Shown here piece after piece: positions 62,378-64,000 of a DNA stretch of 64,000 nucleotides (the first letter of the stretch is position 1; every line of letters begins with the position of its first letter). Origin of the DNA: Roseburia sp. (GTDB taxonomy: Bacteria > Bacillota > Clostridia > Lachnospirales > Lachnospiraceae); assembly GCA_019421345.1 (NCBI GenBank), contig JAHZFL010000007.1:42285-106284 (forward strand), in the 5' to 3' direction. Below the pieces are notes generated by a model. The model worked only from the letters and a program-made list of their open reading frames with translations. It searched no databases and was not told where the DNA came from. A program made the translations under genes and the position numbers.

Positions 62378-62528
62378 CATCAGTCCTCGTTTCCCCACAG
62401 AATACACAGGGATATTGTATAGCCCTATTATAAGAAAGATTTTTATAAGATGCAACATTGTTACATGTAATTCGAACTTTTTTCTTATATACATTTAGAA
62501 AGTGATACGATATAATGACAGCAGAAAC

Positions 62529-62600
62529 AACGAGTGGCACATGTTGCGGGCCACTCTTATGTCAACAACAAGTGGCACATACTGCGGCCACTCTTAGGGC
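62529..62600 (+). repeat. Two tandem hairpin repeats (family 2) before galE
   Basis: AACGAGTGGCACATGTTGCG (62529-62564 unit) and AACAAGTGGCACATACTGCG (62567-62600 unit), each forming an AGTGGC / GCCACT stem followed by CTTA. Related to the unit at 57437-57473. A TATAAT at 62511-62516 just upstream could be the galE -10 box, with no convincing -35. Confidence 0.65.
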
Positions 62601-62646
62601 AAAGGCAATGGGAGCGCGTAAAACAGAAAGGAAAGGTGAAAGTGTT

Positions 62647-63663
62647 ATGGCAATTTTAGTGACAGGCGGAGCGGGATATATCGGCAGCCACACATGTGTG
62701 GAGCTGCAGAATGCAGGGTACGAGGTGGTTGTGCTTGATAATCTAAGCAACGCTTCCGAGAAGTCATTGGAGCGCGTGAAAGCGATCACGGGCAAGGAAG
62801 TTACATTTTACAAGGGTGATATTTTAGACAGAGCGATTCTGGAGAAGATATTTGAGGAGCAGGATATTGAGAGCTGCATTCATTTTGCGGGGTTAAAGGC
62901 TGTGGGTGAATCTGTGGCAAAGCCGTGGGAATATTACCATAATAATATTACGGGAACGCTGGTGCTTGTGGATGTGATGCGCCGGCATAGCTGTAAAAAT
63001 CTTATTTTTTCATCCTCGGCAACGGTATATGGCGACCCTGTGCAGATTCCGATTACGGAGGAGTGTCCCAAGGGAGCGTGCACCAATCCGTATGGCTGGA
63101 CGAAGTCGATGTTAGAGCAGATATTTATGGATATGCAGAAGGCAGATAAAGAGTGGAATATTGTCCTGCTTCGTTACTTTAATCCGATCGGCGCGCATAA
63201 GAGCGGGACGATGGGCGAGAATCCGAACGGCATTCCGAATAACTTGATGCCGTATGTGACGCAGGTGGCGGTTGGAAAATTAAAGGAGCTGAGTGTTTTT
63301 GGAAATGATTATAACACACCGGACGGAACAGGCGTGAGAGATTATATCCATGTGGCAGATCTTGCAGTCGGTCATGTAAAGGCATTAAAAAAGCTTGAGG
63401 AGAGAGCTGGGCTTTGTATCTACAATCTGGGGACGGGACATGGCTACAGCGTACTTGATATTGTAAAGAATTTCGAGGAGGCGACGGGTGCGCACGTTCC
63501 TTATGTGATCAAGGACAGACGTCCGGGCGATATTGCGACCTGTTATTGCGATCCGGCGAAGGCGGAGCGAGAGCTTGGCTGGAAGGCGCAGTTTGGCATC
63601 CGTGAGATGTGTGAGGACGCATGGAGATGGCAGAAGAATAATCCGAACGGATACGAGGATTAG
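62647..63663 (+). CDS. galE: UDP-glucose 4-epimerase GalE
   Basis: A 338-residue short-chain dehydrogenase-type epimerase interconverting UDP-glucose and UDP-galactose. It has the NAD motif [31 protein letters not shown], the catalytic [10 protein letters not shown] (Ser/Thr), Tyr and Lys in [26 protein letters not shown] and the C-terminal [21 protein letters not shown]. Size is standard. The start at 62647 follows GAAAGGTGAAAG; an upstream extension to 62515 would run through the hairpin repeats and is rejected. It stands alone; no gal operon genes are adjacent. Confidence 0.96.
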   Translation: MAILVTGGAGYIGSHTCVELQNAGYEVVVLDNLSNASEKSLERVKAITGKEVTFYKGDILDRAILEKIFEEQDIESCIHFAGLKAVGESVAKPWEYYHNNITGTLVLVDVMRRHSCKNLIFSSSATVYGDPVQIPITEECPKGACTNPYGWTKSMLEQIFMDMQKADKEWNIVLLRYFNPIGAHKSGTMGENPNGIPNNLMPYVTQVAVGKLKELSVFGNDYNTPDGTGVRDYIHVADLAVGHVKALKKLEERAGLCIYNLGTGHGYSVLDIVKNFEEATGAHVPYVIKDRRPGDIATCYCDPAKAERELGWKAQFGIREMCEDAWRWQKNNPNGYED

Positions 63664-63714
63664 GAAGTGTAAAAAGGAGTTTACTTATTTCTTGTATTTT
63701 ATCTGTGCGCACAA

Positions 63715-63813
63715 GGACTAGACACTAAGAAGCGCGGATTGGCGATTGCCGGAATTGTTCTCGCGATCGTCTCCATTGTGATAGGATTCTCCGCCTGCGG
63801 CGGGTCGCGTTAG
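63715..63813 (+). pseudogene. Relic of a DUF4190-like membrane protein
   Basis: One frame reads GLDTKKRGLAIAGIVLAIVS, then IVIGFSACGGSR and a stop. The KKGLAIAGIVLG.IS pattern is the first helix of DUF4190/zinc-ribbon membrane proteins common in Clostridia. There is no start codon, ribosome site or remaining gene, so only a fragment survives. It could be a chance hydrophobic frame. Confidence 0.4.
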
Positions 63814-63827
63814 CGCTGCAGTTTCAT

Positions 63828-63887
63828 TGCGCCGCAGTGCGATCTCCCGGAGGGTTTTGTTATATAGGGAACGAAGTTTCCTATATA
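63828..63887 (-). repeat. Dispersed intergenic repeat, copy C (minus orientation)
   Basis: On the minus strand: hairpin TTATATAGGAAACTTCGTTC-CCTATATAA, then CAAAACCCTCCGGGAGATCG and CACTGCGGCGC. It matches copy B in the same order and orientation relative to its hairpin. Confidence 0.6.
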
Positions 63888-63920
63888 ACAAAAAAACTGA
63901 AAGCAAATGCTTTCAGTTTT
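63886..63920 (-). terminator. Terminator of tRNA-Glu
   Basis: Minus-strand stem AAAACTGAAAGC / GCTTTCAGTTTT with loop ATTT, followed by TTTTTTG-type tract at its 3' side. It lies 30 bases beyond the tRNA end. Confidence 0.8.
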
Positions 63921-63949
63921 CGGGTTGGGCTGTTAATAATAACAGTGAG

Positions 63950-64000
63950 CAGTTCGTAGGGGAATCGAACCCCTGTTTCCGCCGTGAGAGGGCGGCGTCT
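63950..64000 (-). tRNA. tRNA-Glu (anticodon CTC), cut by the window end
   Basis: Minus strand: anticodon arm CCGCC-CTCTCAC-GGCGG (anticodon CTC, codon GAG), T arm AGGGG-TTCGATT-CCCCT, acceptor 3' strand ACGAACT with discriminator G at 63950. The 5' half lies beyond 64000. CCA is not encoded. Confidence 0.9.

Overview
The window reads as chromosome of a spore-forming anaerobic Firmicute, most likely a member of the Lachnospiraceae (Clostridia). Pointers are the sporulation genes spoIVB and spo0A, the asp23-nusB-xseAB-ispA-dxs-tlyA-nadK-argR-recN-spoIVB-spo0A order typical of Clostridia, the GGGtGRT protein beside its NifU-like scaffold, AGGAGG-type ribosome sites and TTG/GTG starts. The taxon is inferred from gene content; no rRNA is present. 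No insertion sequence, CRISPR array or phage was seen.

Layout. 1-9.6 kb: the 5' part of larB (minus strand), a relic of an alpha-galactosidase, a Y-family polymerase (minus), a DUF4422 glycosyltransferase, tRNA-Arg(CCG), an SH3-repeat membrane protein, the run rluF-like/ligA/metA, and a membrane-anchored XRE regulator. 9.7-24.6 kb: an accessory, all-plus-strand cluster of three ABC-transporter genes of nitrate/sulfonate type, nagB, nagA, a histidine kinase and response regulator, a phosphofructokinase, a class II aldolase, a triosephosphate-isomerase relative, a LarA-like protein, a soluble chemoreceptor fused to a solute-binding domain, and a TauE/SafE-type permease. 24.6-39.3 kb: the housekeeping and sporulation run, followed by glgA. 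It is interrupted after spoIVB by a two-gene islet flanked by a 106-bp duplication of the spoIVB 3' end. 39.3-47.7 kb: a DUF5688 gene, tRNA-Thr(CGT), and a nucleoside uptake and salvage operon (BMP lipoprotein, ABC ATPase, two permeases, cdd, deoC, udk). 47.8-58.2 kb: a CgeB-like glycosyltransferase, queH, argH, asd, a very long topoisomerase III with six C-terminal repeats, a TraX-like protein and a left-handed beta-helix protein. 58.3-64 kb: the Fe-S scaffold/GGGtGRT pair, an apparent type III toxin-antitoxin module (tandem-repeat RNA plus ToxN/AbiQ-like toxin) beside a relic of the GGGtGRT 3' end, an AraC regulator, galE, and the end of a tRNA-Glu gene.

How genes fit together. In the 9.7-24.6 kb cluster, NagA and NagB would yield fructose-6-phosphate, and the kinase, aldolase and isomerase would carry it to triose phosphates. 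The binding domain of the chemoreceptor is a clear paralogue of the binding lipoprotein of the adjacent transporter, so uptake, sensing and catabolism of one substrate may be linked. That substrate is unknown. The LarA-like protein would need the nickel-pincer cofactor whose synthesis gene larB begins at the left edge. The nucleoside operon imports nucleosides and feeds deamination, deoxyribose-phosphate cleavage and uridine phosphorylation.

The most interesting points are the chemoreceptor-binding-protein fusion and its cluster, the type III toxin-antitoxin module, two gene islets each associated with a duplicated 3' end of the upstream host gene, the two-lobed aspartyl-protease-like protein, and two families of dispersed intergenic hairpin repeats.
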